Shown: piece by piece, positions 23,818-33,167 of the stretch
How positions within the stretch are numbered: the stretch's first letter is position 1
Layout of the letters: each line of letters starts with the position of its first letter
Virus record (IMG/VR): IMGVR_UViG_3300005096_000137
Location: 62,001 to 126,000 of that record
Length of the DNA: 64,000 bases
DNA from: a virus
Direction: 5' to 3' (one strand)
The notes under the pieces: generated by a model
Seen by the model: only the letters and a program-made list of their open reading frames with translations
Databases searched by the model: none
Told to the model about the DNA's origin: nothing
Position numbers and translations under genes: made by a program

Positions 23818-24942
23818 ATGCCTGTTGCTACTGAACTCAAACGACGTGAATTTCTCCAGCTTGCCCATACATACAAGCCTGAGAAACCACCCAAGGGTGG
23901 TTGGAACTTGGGCGGTTACCTCTCGTCAGAGAAGTTGGACGGTGGGCGTTGCTTTTGGGATGGGGGTTTATCCCGAGGGATGAACACAGTCGATGTTCCT
24001 TGGGCGAGTGTGACTGACCCAAAGACAGGTGGACGTAAGAAGAAGATCAAGCCAAAAGCCACAGGGTTGTGGTCTCGCTATGGTAATCCCATTATGGCCC
24101 CCGACTTCTTCCTCAATGGGCTTCCTACCTTCCCCCTCGATGGGGAACTCACAGCCGGTCGTGGTCGTTTTCAATACACCATGTCAGTGATTCGGAAAGA
24201 CAATCCTGTCGAAAACGAATGGTCGGACATCCAGTTTGCCGTTTACGGGAGCCCGCCACTCAGTGCAATCTTCGGCGATGGTGAAATCAAGAACGCCAAT
24301 TTCCATTGTGCCCTCCGTTGGGACGCAATTCGACCTTGGGTTCAGCAGCGGGCAAAGAAGCTTGGTGGCCACTTTCGTGAATGTGGGAATGGTGATACTT
24401 TCGCGCAGGAACTCATGGTCATCAAAGATGTACTGGAGACCCAGACGGACTTTGCCTACCTTCATAGACAGGTTGTTTTACCATCCAATCATCAGTTAGC
24501 CCTCGACGAGATTGAACGTCAACTGGAAACAGTCCTGGACGCGGGTGGTGAGGGGTTGATTCTTCGAGCCCCCCAAGGTCTCTGGGTGCCCAAGCGGATG
24601 AAATACATCCTGAAGTACAAGCCCTACCTCGACTCGGAAGCAACCATCACTGGCTTTACCTCCGGACGTATTGGTAAGACGGGTCAGCGGAAGGGTTTGA
24701 TTGGTGCCATGATTACTGACTACAAGGGTAAGAGGTTGGAAGTTGCTGGGTTCAACTTTAAGGAACTCGAATTCGCTAAAGACTTGATGATTCAACATGC
24801 CGCGAACCACCCAGGTGAAGACATGCCATCCGACTTCCAGGGTCTCCACTTCAAAGTGGGAGACACCCTCACCTTCCGCTACCGAGAACTTTCTGACGAT
24901 GGCATCCCCAAGGATGCCCGTTACCTTCGCTCAGCCAACTAG
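23818..24942 (+). CDS. ATP-dependent DNA ligase
   Basis: 374 residues from ATG 23818 (CGGAG 6 nt upstream; ATG 23812 is 2 codons earlier). Nucleotidyltransferase motifs: SEKLDGGRC (motif I, catalytic Lys), FPLDGELT (III), EGLILRAP (IV) and LKYKPYLDSEATI (V), followed by an OB-fold region (GDTLTFRYRELSDDGIP). It seals DNA nicks using ATP. No DNA-binding N-terminal domain, so a compact phage-type ligase. It sits with the polymerase and RecB-like nuclease as replication genes. Confidence 0.92.
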   Translation: MPVATELKRREFLQLAHTYKPEKPPKGGWNLGGYLSSEKLDGGRCFWDGGLSRGMNTVDVPWASVTDPKTGGRKKKIKPKATGLWSRYGNPIMAPDFFLNGLPTFPLDGELTAGRGRFQYTMSVIRKDNPVENEWSDIQFAVYGSPPLSAIFGDGEIKNANFHCALRWDAIRPWVQQRAKKLGGHFRECGNGDTFAQELMVIKDVLETQTDFAYLHRQVVLPSNHQLALDEIERQLETVLDAGGEGLILRAPQGLWVPKRMKYILKYKPYLDSEATITGFTSGRIGKTGQRKGLIGAMITDYKGKRLEVAGFNFKELEFAKDLMIQHAANHPGEDMPSDFQGLHFKVGDTLTFRYRELSDDGIPKDARYLRSAN

Positions 24943-24993
24943 TACCCAGTCACCAGTACCCTCAGTCCCCAAGTAATCCTAGAGGAGCCAGTA

Positions 24994-26049
24994 GTGAGAA
25001 TTCCAAAATCGTTATCTCCGTCAGCATTCATGCTGTGGGAGAAAGATCCTACCGAGTATACAATGAAGTATCTGGTGGACGAGAAACCACCCCGTGACCC
25101 TCAGAGCCTCCCGATGTCAGTTGGTTCGGCTTTCGATGCAGTGGTGAAGTCCAAGCTCCACTCTGCCATATTCGGCGAAGGTAATGACCCACAGTTTGAG
25201 TTTGACGCCCTGTTTGAATCCCAGGTCGAATCTCATAATCGGGATGAGGCCCGGAGGATGGGCCTCCATGTGTTCGAGGACTATGACGCTACAGGGTCCT
25301 ATCAAGATTTACTTGATATGATGGATGGCGCTCAGGAGGCTCCACGATTCGAGTTTGATGCTGGCGCCACTCTGGAAGGTATCCCATTGTTTGGAAAACC
25401 TGACTGTTGCTTCATCAATCGAGACTGGGTCCGGGTTATTCTGGACTGGAAGGTCCGGGGTTACTGCTCCGTCCATAGTGCCAGCCCAACAAAGGGTTAC
25501 TTGTTATGCCGTGATGGGCTTGGTTGGATGGAACGGAACTTCACCAAAGCCAAGCTGAAGAAGATTGACGCAGGTATCGAAGGTGTGGTAGGCGCTCAGA
25601 GCCTAACTAACGGGAAGCCCCACAAACTGGTTCTTCCGGGTGACATCAAAGGTTTCCCGATCAATCAAGGATTCCTGGAGACCTGTAGTCCCACGTGGGC
25701 AATTCAATTGTCTATCTACAGTTGGATCACTGGTTCGGATGTCGGTGACGAAGATGTTGCAATCTGCCTTGATGAGGTAGCTTGTAAGTACATGGGTGAA
25801 GGTGAGAAACCCCTAATGCGTATAGCGAACCACCGCGCTCGTATTAGTTCGACTTTCCAGAAAGACCTTTTTGCCCGTATCCAGAAACTCTGGACAGCAA
25901 TTAACGATGGTCATATCTTCCAGGAAATGACCCGCGAAGATAGTGACAACCTCGTGACTATGCTTCAGGCGCGTGCCAGTGGCATGGGAATTGACACTGG
26001 TTCCGAAGACGATGAATGGTTTGCTAACCTTGGGAGACCCACGTACTAA
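24994..26049 (+). CDS. RecB-like PD-(D/E)XK nuclease
   Basis: 351 residues from GTG with AGGAG upstream. LSPSAFMLWEKDPTEYTMKYL is the N-terminal signature of the RecB/Cas4-like PDDEXK group; GKPDCCFINRDWVRVILDWKVRG contains the catalytic D and D-x-K; WAIQLSIYSW is the QxxxY motif. Phage members act as recombination or end-processing exonucleases. No C-terminal Fe-S cysteine cluster is obvious. Confidence 0.85.
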   Translation: MRIPKSLSPSAFMLWEKDPTEYTMKYLVDEKPPRDPQSLPMSVGSAFDAVVKSKLHSAIFGEGNDPQFEFDALFESQVESHNRDEARRMGLHVFEDYDATGSYQDLLDMMDGAQEAPRFEFDAGATLEGIPLFGKPDCCFINRDWVRVILDWKVRGYCSVHSASPTKGYLLCRDGLGWMERNFTKAKLKKIDAGIEGVVGAQSLTNGKPHKLVLPGDIKGFPINQGFLETCSPTWAIQLSIYSWITGSDVGDEDVAICLDEVACKYMGEGEKPLMRIANHRARISSTFQKDLFARIQKLWTAINDGHIFQEMTREDSDNLVTMLQARASGMGIDTGSEDDEWFANLGRPTY

Positions 26050-26549
26050 TGACTGATTTCCGTGAAGCTGTGATGGGCGATTTACCACATTTACAAAACC
26101 TAGATTTGAAAGGATACGAACAACAGCCCGAGACCATGGACTGGTGGAAATCAGTCATCACCAACCCCTCAATGACGTGTGTTGTTGCCTGTCAGAACCA
26201 GACTCCCATTGGCATGGTAGTCTGGACACACCAGGAGTTTCAGAAACCATCTCCTATGTCTGGTCAAACTACGGTCCACGTTCACAAAATATGTGTCCAG
26301 AAGGGGTTTAGATACCGAGGGATTGGTTCCTCTTTGATGGCAAAGGCCCGCAAAGAGACCTACCGTCTGAAGTGCAAAACCATGAGTATCTCGGTGCCAG
26401 AGTACCAATGTATTTCGGATGACCCTGACAATGTTAGTCAGTGGCTACACAAACTGGGATTCAAGGCAGATTCAGTCTTACCCGTACCTCTCCATTTATA
26501 CGGGAAGAACTATGATCAGTACCTGTTTCTCTTTGAGGTGCCGAAATGA
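26049..26549 (+). CDS. GNAT N-acetyltransferase
   Basis: 166 residues. CVQKGFRYRGIGSSLM near residue 80-95 is the acetyl-CoA pyrophosphate-binding motif (V...R-x-x-G-x-G), with a beta-bulge region before it and an aromatic C-terminal strand (LGFKADSVLP). The acceptor is unknown. TAATG overlap with the nuclease. Confidence 0.8.
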   Translation: MTDFREAVMGDLPHLQNLDLKGYEQQPETMDWWKSVITNPSMTCVVACQNQTPIGMVVWTHQEFQKPSPMSGQTTVHVHKICVQKGFRYRGIGSSLMAKARKETYRLKCKTMSISVPEYQCISDDPDNVSQWLHKLGFKADSVLPVPLHLYGKNYDQYLFLFEVPK

Positions 26550-26992
26550 GCGAGACAACCCCAAATGTTGGAGGACATCCTGAGACTGAGGCCGGTCCTG
26601 ATGGTTCCTTCCTGAACCCTGATGCTGGCCTCCAGGACTTTGATGCTGAAGCCCACCTCCGAGTCCTTCGTCATGATTCGGATCCTCGCATGGGTATTGT
26701 TCTCTTACTTGAACACACTGCTGTGCTCGCTGAGTCAATGGGGGTCAACATTGGGTGGCAGATTCATTCAGCAGTGGACGATTACCCCCTGGACCTTGAT
26801 AAGTTCGAGGAGGCCCTCGGGTGGTTATCCGCCACCCTTGTTGACACCAAGCTACGCAGTGAGATAGATGTGGACTCCCTGTTAGCCGAGTTAAATGCAC
26901 CCAAGGCTCCCGTGGTTACTGGGATCATTGTAGACCCCACAATCGATGTGGATTCATCAAGCAAGGGAGGGACTAATGAAGATACACCCTAG
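26546..26992 (+). CDS. Hypothetical acidic protein
   Basis: 148 residues with ATGA overlap. The middle is helical (MGIVLLLEHTAVLAESMGVN) and the ends are acidic and low-complexity. Not recognised. Confidence 0.55.
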   Translation: MSETTPNVGGHPETEAGPDGSFLNPDAGLQDFDAEAHLRVLRHDSDPRMGIVLLLEHTAVLAESMGVNIGWQIHSAVDDYPLDLDKFEEALGWLSATLVDTKLRSEIDVDSLLAELNAPKAPVVTGIIVDPTIDVDSSSKGGTNEDTP

Positions 26993-27197
26993 GGCTCTTG
27001 AAGCCCTCAAGGGCGCAAAGATAACCGGTGAAACTCTAGCGGAGATATTCACTGTGATGGAAGCACAAACAAACGTGGTGGGTGGTATCAGTAACAATTA
27101 CACCATTGACTACCAACACCCCGATTACGAAGTCACCGCCGATACCCTCATACCCCAACTGATTCTGGTTTTACGTCCAGCGGAGGTCTGCGAATGA
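26976..27197 (+). CDS. Small hypothetical protein
   Basis: 73 residues; ATG at 26976 has GGGAGG upstream and lies inside the previous gene's end. Starts MKIHPRALEALKGAK. Not recognised. Confidence 0.55.
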   Translation: MKIHPRALEALKGAKITGETLAEIFTVMEAQTNVVGGISNNYTIDYQHPDYEVTADTLIPQLILVLRPAEVCE

Positions 27198-27457
27198 TGG
27201 GTTCCTTGTTAGGGTGGTCCGGGAACATTGCAACAGTTATGGGAATTGGGATGGTCTCATACAAACTGCGAATCGGGTTTCTGTTCGGTATTCTCGGAGG
27301 TCTGTTTTGGGGCATACAAGGTACCTTGACACACCAGATGGACTTGGTTATACTAGAGATTGTGATAGCAATTATCCAAGCTTTTTCATGGTGGAAGTGG
27401 GGGAAGGCAGATGTGGGACCAGTGTGTCGAGTTTGTTCAAAACCAGTTACAGAATAA
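27194..27457 (+). CDS. Small polytopic membrane protein (PnuC/SemiSWEET-like)
   Basis: 87 residues with about three membrane helices: GNIATVMGIGMVSY, RIGFLFGILGGLFWGIQG and VILEIVIAIIQAFSWWKW, each in the pattern of the three-helix half units of PnuC or SemiSWEET small-molecule transporters. A soluble tail with CRVC follows. Phage PnuC-type proteins import NAD precursors; transport here is inference from shape only. Confidence 0.55.
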   Translation: MMGSLLGWSGNIATVMGIGMVSYKLRIGFLFGILGGLFWGIQGTLTHQMDLVILEIVIAIIQAFSWWKWGKADVGPVCRVCSKPVTE

Positions 27458-28679
27458 CGACCTCTTCCAGGGTGGTCTTCTGCTCATGGTGGGTGGTGCC
27501 ATTTTGGCGTTGGTTCGCTCATGGCCTTTCAGGTTCTGGGGATTCATTAAATACCATTCCATGGTCGTCATTGATATCCCAGACAGGGACAGGTCCTTCA
27601 AGTGGGTTGACAGATGGCTGTCAAATCATAGTTATGCACTAAAGCATGCACGGGTGCTGACAGTGGACACTAAGGGATCACATCGTCCTCGACTATTGTC
27701 AAGGACACATATTATGTTCACGCCCGCACCAGGCACTCACTGGCTGTTTTACAAGTACCGATTGATCATACTTAGCCGCTCACGGAAGATTCAAGAGAAT
27801 GGCGACAGTGACGACGCCTATCGGGAAGCGTTTACCATCCGCGTCCTTGGACGTGACCGTGCTATCGTGCGGGAGTTGTTAGAAGAGGCTCGGGATACTT
27901 TCAAGCCTGAGAGTCAAAACAACATGGTCGTGTACACTCGTGGCCTAGGGTACTGGGATGATTATTATGTACCTACCAGGTCCATGGAGTCTGTGATACT
28001 TCCTGAAGGGCAGTCTGAAATGCTCATCCAGGATATGACAAGCTTCCTAAGTTCGGAGGTATGGTACCGGGAAAAAGGAGTCCCATACCATCGGGGGTAC
28101 CTATTCCATGGACCTCCTGGGTCAGGTAAGACTTCGTTTCTGTTAGCCCTGGCAACCCATCTGGAGAGGGACATAGCCCTCGTAAATCTCAAGTCTACGG
28201 ACCTAGCTGACGGCGGTCTGGCGACTGCCCTTACGGAGGTCCCACGTAATACCATTCTCCTAATCGAGGACGTGGATTGTGTGGTACCTACACGGGAAGG
28301 TCGATCCACAGAGGGGATAAGCTTTGCGGGGTTACTGAACGCCCTGGATGGTTTGACAACTCCTCACGGGCAAATTGTCTTTATGACGACCAACCATCGA
28401 GAGAAACTTGATCCCGCACTAATCCGGCCAGGGCGATGTGACACTGAGGTTCTTTTTACACATGCTACCAACTTTCAAAAGGAGATGATGTTTACTCGGT
28501 TCTTTCCTGATTCACCTTTGGCCTCGAAGTTTGCGCAAGTTGCTGATGGCAATATCAGCATGGCGGAGATTCAGAAATACATGATGCTTTATACCGATAG
28601 CCCCCAAGCTGCCCTTGAGAATACAAACCAACTACGGAGAGTGCAAGATGAGACGGAAGCGAAAACGCCAGAAGAATAA
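27411..28679 (+). CDS. BCS1-like AAA ATPase, membrane anchored
   Basis: 422 residues. A single N-terminal membrane helix (GLLLMVGGAILALV, residues 22-35) precedes a BCS1_N-like domain and an AAA domain: Walker A HGPPGSGKTSF (near 234), Walker B ILLIEDVDC, then LLNALDGLTTPHGQIVFMTT and DPALIRPGRCD (arginine fingers). The order is that of mitochondrial BCS1, which moves folded Rieske protein across a membrane. A phage copy is unusual; it might remodel or translocate folded proteins, perhaps the Tat-like ones of this genome. It overlaps the small membrane protein by 47 nt. Confidence 0.82.
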   Translation: MWDQCVEFVQNQLQNNDLFQGGLLLMVGGAILALVRSWPFRFWGFIKYHSMVVIDIPDRDRSFKWVDRWLSNHSYALKHARVLTVDTKGSHRPRLLSRTHIMFTPAPGTHWLFYKYRLIILSRSRKIQENGDSDDAYREAFTIRVLGRDRAIVRELLEEARDTFKPESQNNMVVYTRGLGYWDDYYVPTRSMESVILPEGQSEMLIQDMTSFLSSEVWYREKGVPYHRGYLFHGPPGSGKTSFLLALATHLERDIALVNLKSTDLADGGLATALTEVPRNTILLIEDVDCVVPTREGRSTEGISFAGLLNALDGLTTPHGQIVFMTTNHREKLDPALIRPGRCDTEVLFTHATNFQKEMMFTRFFPDSPLASKFAQVADGNISMAEIQKYMMLYTDSPQAALENTNQLRRVQDETEAKTPEE

Positions 28680-29454
28680 ACGTAAGACACGGGACTACAG
28701 TCAGGACGCCCCAGAATCCCTATCACACGAGGATGAAATGAGTCGGAGACGTCAGAAACGATTACGAGGTGAGAAGCCTAAATTCAGTGGATACAAACCT
28801 GCTAAAGTCGAACCCCGCTCGGAACACCAAGCTCAGTACGTCAATTCCATCAATGCCAATGATCTCGTGCTCTGCCATGGTCCGGCCGGCACAGGTAAGA
28901 CTCATCTGGCTGCTGGTATGGCTGTCAAGATGATGCGTGCAGGTGGCATTGAGAAGATAGTTCTGTGCCGCCCCGTCGTGGGTGTTGGTAAGGACATTGG
29001 CTTCCTGCCTGGTACAAAAGAAGACAAGGTAGGACCCTACCTCACCCCTTTGTTTGATGAAATGTCCTACTACTGTGAAAACAGCCTGGTCAAAGAGTGG
29101 ATGGACCAGGGCAAGCTGGAGATCGTCCCACTGTCCATGATGCGAGGGCGGACGTTCAATGACTGCTTTGTCATTTTGGATGAAGCACAAAACGCATCCA
29201 TGATGGAGCTACGTATGCTAATGACCCGTCTAGGTGTTGGGTCAACGATGGTCATTTCTGGCGATCTGACCCAGTCGGACCTCCCCGAGCATCAGCGTGG
29301 CGCTTTCAACACAGTTGTGGATCGTCTGAATCACGTCGAGTCTATTGGCGTCGTTCAACTTACAAACGAAGACATTGTTCGACACCAATTGATTGGTGTC
29401 ATTGAATCATTACTAAATACGTCGCCGGTTGGAGATTTTGTGGGATGCAGTTAG
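28648..29454 (+). CDS. phoH: PhoH-like ATPase
   Basis: 268 residues from ATG 28648 (GGAGAG upstream). A lysine/arginine-rich N-terminus is followed by Walker A GPAGTGKTHLA, LCRPVVGVGKDIGFLPG, RGRTFNDCFVILDEAQN (Walker B) and SGDLTQSDLP, the full PhoH set. PhoH is frequent in phages; a role in RNA metabolism is suspected for the family. Overlaps the BCS1-like gene by 32 nt and the reductase gene by 10 nt. Confidence 0.92.
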   Translation: MRRKRKRQKNKRKTRDYSQDAPESLSHEDEMSRRRQKRLRGEKPKFSGYKPAKVEPRSEHQAQYVNSINANDLVLCHGPAGTGKTHLAAGMAVKMMRAGGIEKIVLCRPVVGVGKDIGFLPGTKEDKVGPYLTPLFDEMSYYCENSLVKEWMDQGKLEIVPLSMMRGRTFNDCFVILDEAQNASMMELRMLMTRLGVGSTMVISGDLTQSDLPEHQRGAFNTVVDRLNHVESIGVVQLTNEDIVRHQLIGVIESLLNTSPVGDFVGCS

Positions 29455-32114
29455 AGACCATTCAGATGTCGGTGTTTGCGGACACCATCATGAAACAGAA
29501 ATACTCACATGAACTCACGGGCTCGATTGCCGAGAAGATGGAGGTACCTGACGGGACCAAAGAGGAATGGCCTAGTATTGCTTACCGTGTGACTAAGAAC
29601 GTGTTGAAACCCTTGGGGTACACAATGCGGGACAAGGTATCCCAGGATATTTGCAAGATGATCACTGAGAGGAAGTTCCTCCCCGCCGGGCGGTATCTGT
29701 ATGCCAGTGGACGTCCGTATAGTCAAGTTCAGAATTGCTACAGTGCGGAGACTGAGGTCATCACCAGTTTGGGGACCTTCACCATTCAGGAACTGTCCGA
29801 GACCAATGCAGGTAAGCATACCATCATGACCTCCCAGGGTAGGTGGGTGGAAGCTGATTTCAGGTGTTTTGGTGTACAAACTCTCATGGAGGTTGAATTA
29901 GGCTTCGGACGCGGGGGTAAGACACTGTATGCCACAGCAGAACATAGTTGGCGAGTAGCTGAGTCGTTTGGGATCGATCAGTCCCGAGGGGGTCGAAGAC
30001 GCTTTACACAGAAACATAAGGTTCTCACTCAAGACCTGACACCCGGGGATACACTCTGGCAGACCTTCGGGTATGGTATGAGTCGCACCCCTATCAACCC
30101 TGTGGGTATCCAACATGGTTTTGTCTGGGGTGACGGGAACATTAGTACTAAGGGGCATCAGTGTACTGTGCGACTGTGTGGGGACAAGCAAGAGTACATG
30201 GATGAGTACTTCGCATTGTTCCCTAACCATGTGATTGAGGATGACATTGAATTGTCACTCCTCCCAAGCCATTTCAAAAGCCTTGTGCCCCTCCAGTATG
30301 ATAGGTCCTACCTTCTCGGTTGGTTAGTCGGGTACTTCGCAGCAGATGGGTGTGTCGCCGACAACGGACGCATGACCCTCCTCAGTCATGATATATCCTC
30401 GGTGCAACACGTAAAGGACGTCTGTGCTATCCTGGGTATTGGGTGCAATCAAATACTGACTGGCACCAAGACATCCAATCTGGATGGTAAGGAATACACC
30501 CACTATTCGGTGTCATTTGACCGTTCCACTGTCACAAAAGACTTCTTCCTCAACCCTGAGCACCAAGACCGCTGGTTGGAAAACCCACCCCAGAAACAGA
30601 CCTTCTGGAAGGTAAAGTCGGTCAAGCGAACGGATAGGGTCGAACCTGTGTATTGCGCAATTGTGCCTGATACTCATGAGTTTGTCTTGGCAGACAATAT
30701 CCTAACGGGTAACTGCCTACTCTTGAGGTGCCATGACAGTCGAGAAGGTTGGTCAGAGCTACTCCACAATGCCAGCATGGCTCTGATGACCGGTGCTGGT
30801 ATCGGAGTGGACTATTCGGACCTCCGCAGTGAGGGTGCCACGATTCGGGGAACAGGCGGGAAAGCCACCGGACCTATTGCCTTGATGCAGATGCTCAATG
30901 AGTGTGGTCGTGGTATTATGCAGGGAGGCGCGCGTCGCAGTGCTATCTGGGCTGGTCTCCGCTGGGACCATCCGGACATTCACAAGTTTATTCGTATTAA
31001 GAATTGGTCGGATGACGTCAAAGCCATGAAGGCTAAGGACTTCAATTTCCCCGCTCCTCTGGATTGTACCAACATCAGTGTGCAACTCAACGACGAGTTC
31101 TTTGAAGCCTTCCACGACAACGAACATGTAAAGCACTCGCTCGCACAATCAGTGTACTGGGCAGTGATTGAACAAGCCCTGGAGACGGCTGAGCCTGGAT
31201 TCAGTGTGGACACTGGTAAGAACAGTGGTGAGACCCTGCGGAATGCTTGCACAGAAATCTCCTCCAAGGATGACTCCGACATCTGTAATTTAGGTTCAAT
31301 CAATTTAGCGAGAATCGACGATATCGAGGAATTCGAGAAGGTGGTTGATTTGGGTACCCTGTTCCTACTTGCAGGCACAGTTTACAGTGATGTACCCTAC
31401 GAGAAGGTCGATCGCGTGCGTACCAAGAACCGACGTTTAGGTCTTGGACTCATGGGCGTTCACGAGTGGCTTATCAAGCGAGGGAAGCCCTATGCTCCCG
31501 ATGAGGACCTTGAGAAGTGGCTGAAGAAGTATAAGAAGTCGGGGAAGATTGCGAACAAGTATGCGGATCAATTTGGACTCTCGCGTCCGAAGAAGACTCG
31601 GTCCATTGCTCCCACGGGTACCATCTCGATTATTGCTGAGACAACCGGTGGGCTGGAACCACTGTTTTGTATTGCGTATAAGCGACGATACCTAAAGCAC
31701 AACAATTGGTGCTACCAGTATGTCATTGACCCAACAGCAAAGCGACTCATTGATGCTGGTGCTGATCCCCATTCCATAGAGGACGCCTATACGTTGGCAG
31801 AAGACGTGGAAAGACGGGTCAAGTTCCAGCATTGGATTCAGCAGTTCGTCGACCATGGAATCAGCAGTACGGTCAACCTACCCGCATGGGGTACCAAATT
31901 GAACAACAAATCCAAGGTGCAGCCTTTTGGAACCATGCTAATGAAGTACCTCCCTGAGCTACGAGGGATCACCTGCTACCCAGATGGGTGCCGTTCTGGA
32001 CAACCCTTCACGCCATGTGACTATGAAGAAGCCTTGCGTCACGAGGGTGCTGAATTGGTTGAAGAAGCCGTCCAAGCCTGTAGTTTGGCAAAAGGCGGAG
32101 ATTGTGGAGATTAG
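29445..32114 (+). CDS. nrdJ: Class II (B12-dependent) ribonucleotide reductase containing an intein
   Basis: 889 residues, of which 98-423 are an intein, leaving a 563-residue enzyme. The spliced extein joins VQN to CLLLRCHDSR; NACTE (near residue 600) supplies the active-site Asn, Cys and Glu, and KKTRSIAPTGTISIIAETTGG is the conserved nucleotide-site loop. The C-terminal CSLAKGGDC carries the redox cysteines. No small-subunit gene is nearby, as expected for a B12-dependent enzyme. It reduces ribonucleotides to deoxyribonucleotides using adenosylcobalamin. The start is ATG 29445; ATG 29466 is an alternative. Confidence 0.93.
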   Translation: MQLETIQMSVFADTIMKQKYSHELTGSIAEKMEVPDGTKEEWPSIAYRVTKNVLKPLGYTMRDKVSQDICKMITERKFLPAGRYLYASGRPYSQVQNCYSAETEVITSLGTFTIQELSETNAGKHTIMTSQGRWVEADFRCFGVQTLMEVELGFGRGGKTLYATAEHSWRVAESFGIDQSRGGRRRFTQKHKVLTQDLTPGDTLWQTFGYGMSRTPINPVGIQHGFVWGDGNISTKGHQCTVRLCGDKQEYMDEYFALFPNHVIEDDIELSLLPSHFKSLVPLQYDRSYLLGWLVGYFAADGCVADNGRMTLLSHDISSVQHVKDVCAILGIGCNQILTGTKTSNLDGKEYTHYSVSFDRSTVTKDFFLNPEHQDRWLENPPQKQTFWKVKSVKRTDRVEPVYCAIVPDTHEFVLADNILTGNCLLLRCHDSREGWSELLHNASMALMTGAGIGVDYSDLRSEGATIRGTGGKATGPIALMQMLNECGRGIMQGGARRSAIWAGLRWDHPDIHKFIRIKNWSDDVKAMKAKDFNFPAPLDCTNISVQLNDEFFEAFHDNEHVKHSLAQSVYWAVIEQALETAEPGFSVDTGKNSGETLRNACTEISSKDDSDICNLGSINLARIDDIEEFEKVVDLGTLFLLAGTVYSDVPYEKVDRVRTKNRRLGLGLMGVHEWLIKRGKPYAPDEDLEKWLKKYKKSGKIANKYADQFGLSRPKKTRSIAPTGTISIIAETTGGLEPLFCIAYKRRYLKHNNWCYQYVIDPTAKRLIDAGADPHSIEDAYTLAEDVERRVKFQHWIQQFVDHGISSTVNLPAWGTKLNNKSKVQPFGTMLMKYLPELRGITCYPDGCRSGQPFTPCDYEEALRHEGAELVEEAVQACSLAKGGDCGD
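29736..30713 (+). mobile_element. Intein with LAGLIDADG homing endonuclease in the reductase gene
   Basis: 326 residues in frame. It begins with Cys (CYSAETEVITS, block A), has a TAEHSW block B and ends FVLADNILTGN followed by Cys of the extein. In the middle, HGFVWGDGN and YLLGWLVGYFAADG are the two LAGLIDADG motifs, the second clear and the first weaker. It interrupts the extein just before CLLLRC. The usual penultimate His before the terminal Asn is replaced by Gly, a known minor variant. Confidence 0.9.
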
Positions 32115-32117
32115 GGG

Positions 32118-32146
32118 TTGACCTTACTCTTTGGACCAACTAGGAT
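32118..32146 (+). promoter_or_regulatory. Promoter before the MazG gene
   Basis: TTGACC, 17-nt spacer, TAGGAT, beginning 4 nt after the reductase stop; GGAGA of the MazG gene follows at 32170. Confidence 0.6.
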
Positions 32147-32180
32147 AGAGGAATAGAAACAAACTCTCTGGAGACATACA

Positions 32181-32747
32181 ATGCTGATTGCTGATTACGT
32201 TGCACAAGCCCGTTCGGTTGCCCACTACCATGACAAGGCTCCGAATGCCAATTTCATCTACCCCGCCCTGGGGCTCTGCGGTGAGATTGGGGAGGCTCTT
32301 GATAAGGTACAACACGTAGATGACGCGGAGGCCATCACTGGAGAATTAGGTGATGTCCTGTGGTACGTGGTAAACACCGCCTTGGATTTGGACATCACCA
32401 TCCCTTCCGTCATTGATAGTATCATTCTTGGTGGTACAGAGTGTCAGACCTTTGACCAACTTCAAGGTCGTTTCCTTGCCCTGGATGCCTCCTGCTTTCT
32501 AGCCTTCGTGGTGTATGCCGGACGTATTGCAGAAATTGCAAAGAAATCCATCCGTGATACCAACGGGTCTGTTTCTGACGAGAAAGTACAGATCATTCGC
32601 GAGAACTTAGGCTACATCCTCCTGGGCATCACACGCTTTGCCGATATGTATAGCGTACCCCTCCAGGCTGTAGCACAAGCTAACATTAACAAACTGTTTT
32701 CCCGCCGCGACCGAGGGGTTCTCTCGGGTGACGGCGACAATCGCTAA
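32181..32747 (+). CDS. MazG-like nucleotide pyrophosphohydrolase
   Basis: 188 residues. GLCGEIGEALDKV and ITGELGDVLWYVVN carry the ExxE...ExxD metal-binding pattern of MazG-like all-alpha pyrophosphohydrolases, and the C-terminal AQANINKLFSRR is the usual end of the domain. An insertion between the helices makes it longer than the minimal domain. It would hydrolyse NTPs or dNTPs, possibly alarmone-related; phage MazG roles are debated. Confidence 0.82.
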   Translation: MLIADYVAQARSVAHYHDKAPNANFIYPALGLCGEIGEALDKVQHVDDAEAITGELGDVLWYVVNTALDLDITIPSVIDSIILGGTECQTFDQLQGRFLALDASCFLAFVVYAGRIAEIAKKSIRDTNGSVSDEKVQIIRENLGYILLGITRFADMYSVPLQAVAQANINKLFSRRDRGVLSGDGDNR

Positions 32748-32761
32748 TACGGAGAAACACT

Positions 32762-33112
32762 GTGGCTGACTTTACGAGCTTTACAATCGAGAAAGAAGTG
32801 GACCTGGGATACTACCCAGCCCGTCTCTTTGACCGGAATCGGACGATTACGATACCTGTCGAAGGTACCCCCAATTCGGACGTCATCTTTACCCCGACCG
32901 TGAATACTAACCCACCCGAGGACACTAACCCATCCGAGAGTCTGGAAACGGCCATCGTGAATACGTTGGATTTTCCAAATGAAGAAGAGTTTGACGCCCT
33001 GTTCAAACGCAATGATTCACTTCGGGAACAAGGCCTCCAGACCTTGGAGGATGTTCCTGATATCACCCGAAGGGTGAAACTCCGGATCACCGTTGAAGTT
33101 CTCGACGACTAA
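32762..33112 (+). CDS. Hypothetical protein
   Basis: 116 residues, GTG start with CGGAGA upstream. Beta-rich N-terminal part, then TNPPEDTNPSES low-complexity linker and an acidic C-terminus. Not recognised. Confidence 0.55.
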   Translation: MADFTSFTIEKEVDLGYYPARLFDRNRTITIPVEGTPNSDVIFTPTVNTNPPEDTNPSESLETAIVNTLDFPNEEEFDALFKRNDSLREQGLQTLEDVPDITRRVKLRITVEVLDD

Positions 33113-33167
33113 CTTTATGCACGTTGCTTGCCATGTCCCTCTTTGGGCCCGCAGCGACGATGCACAA

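Noticed and set aside
29445-32114. Reading the long reductase as a class I large subunit
   Set aside because: No small subunit gene and the motif pattern fits the B12-dependent class once the intein is removed.
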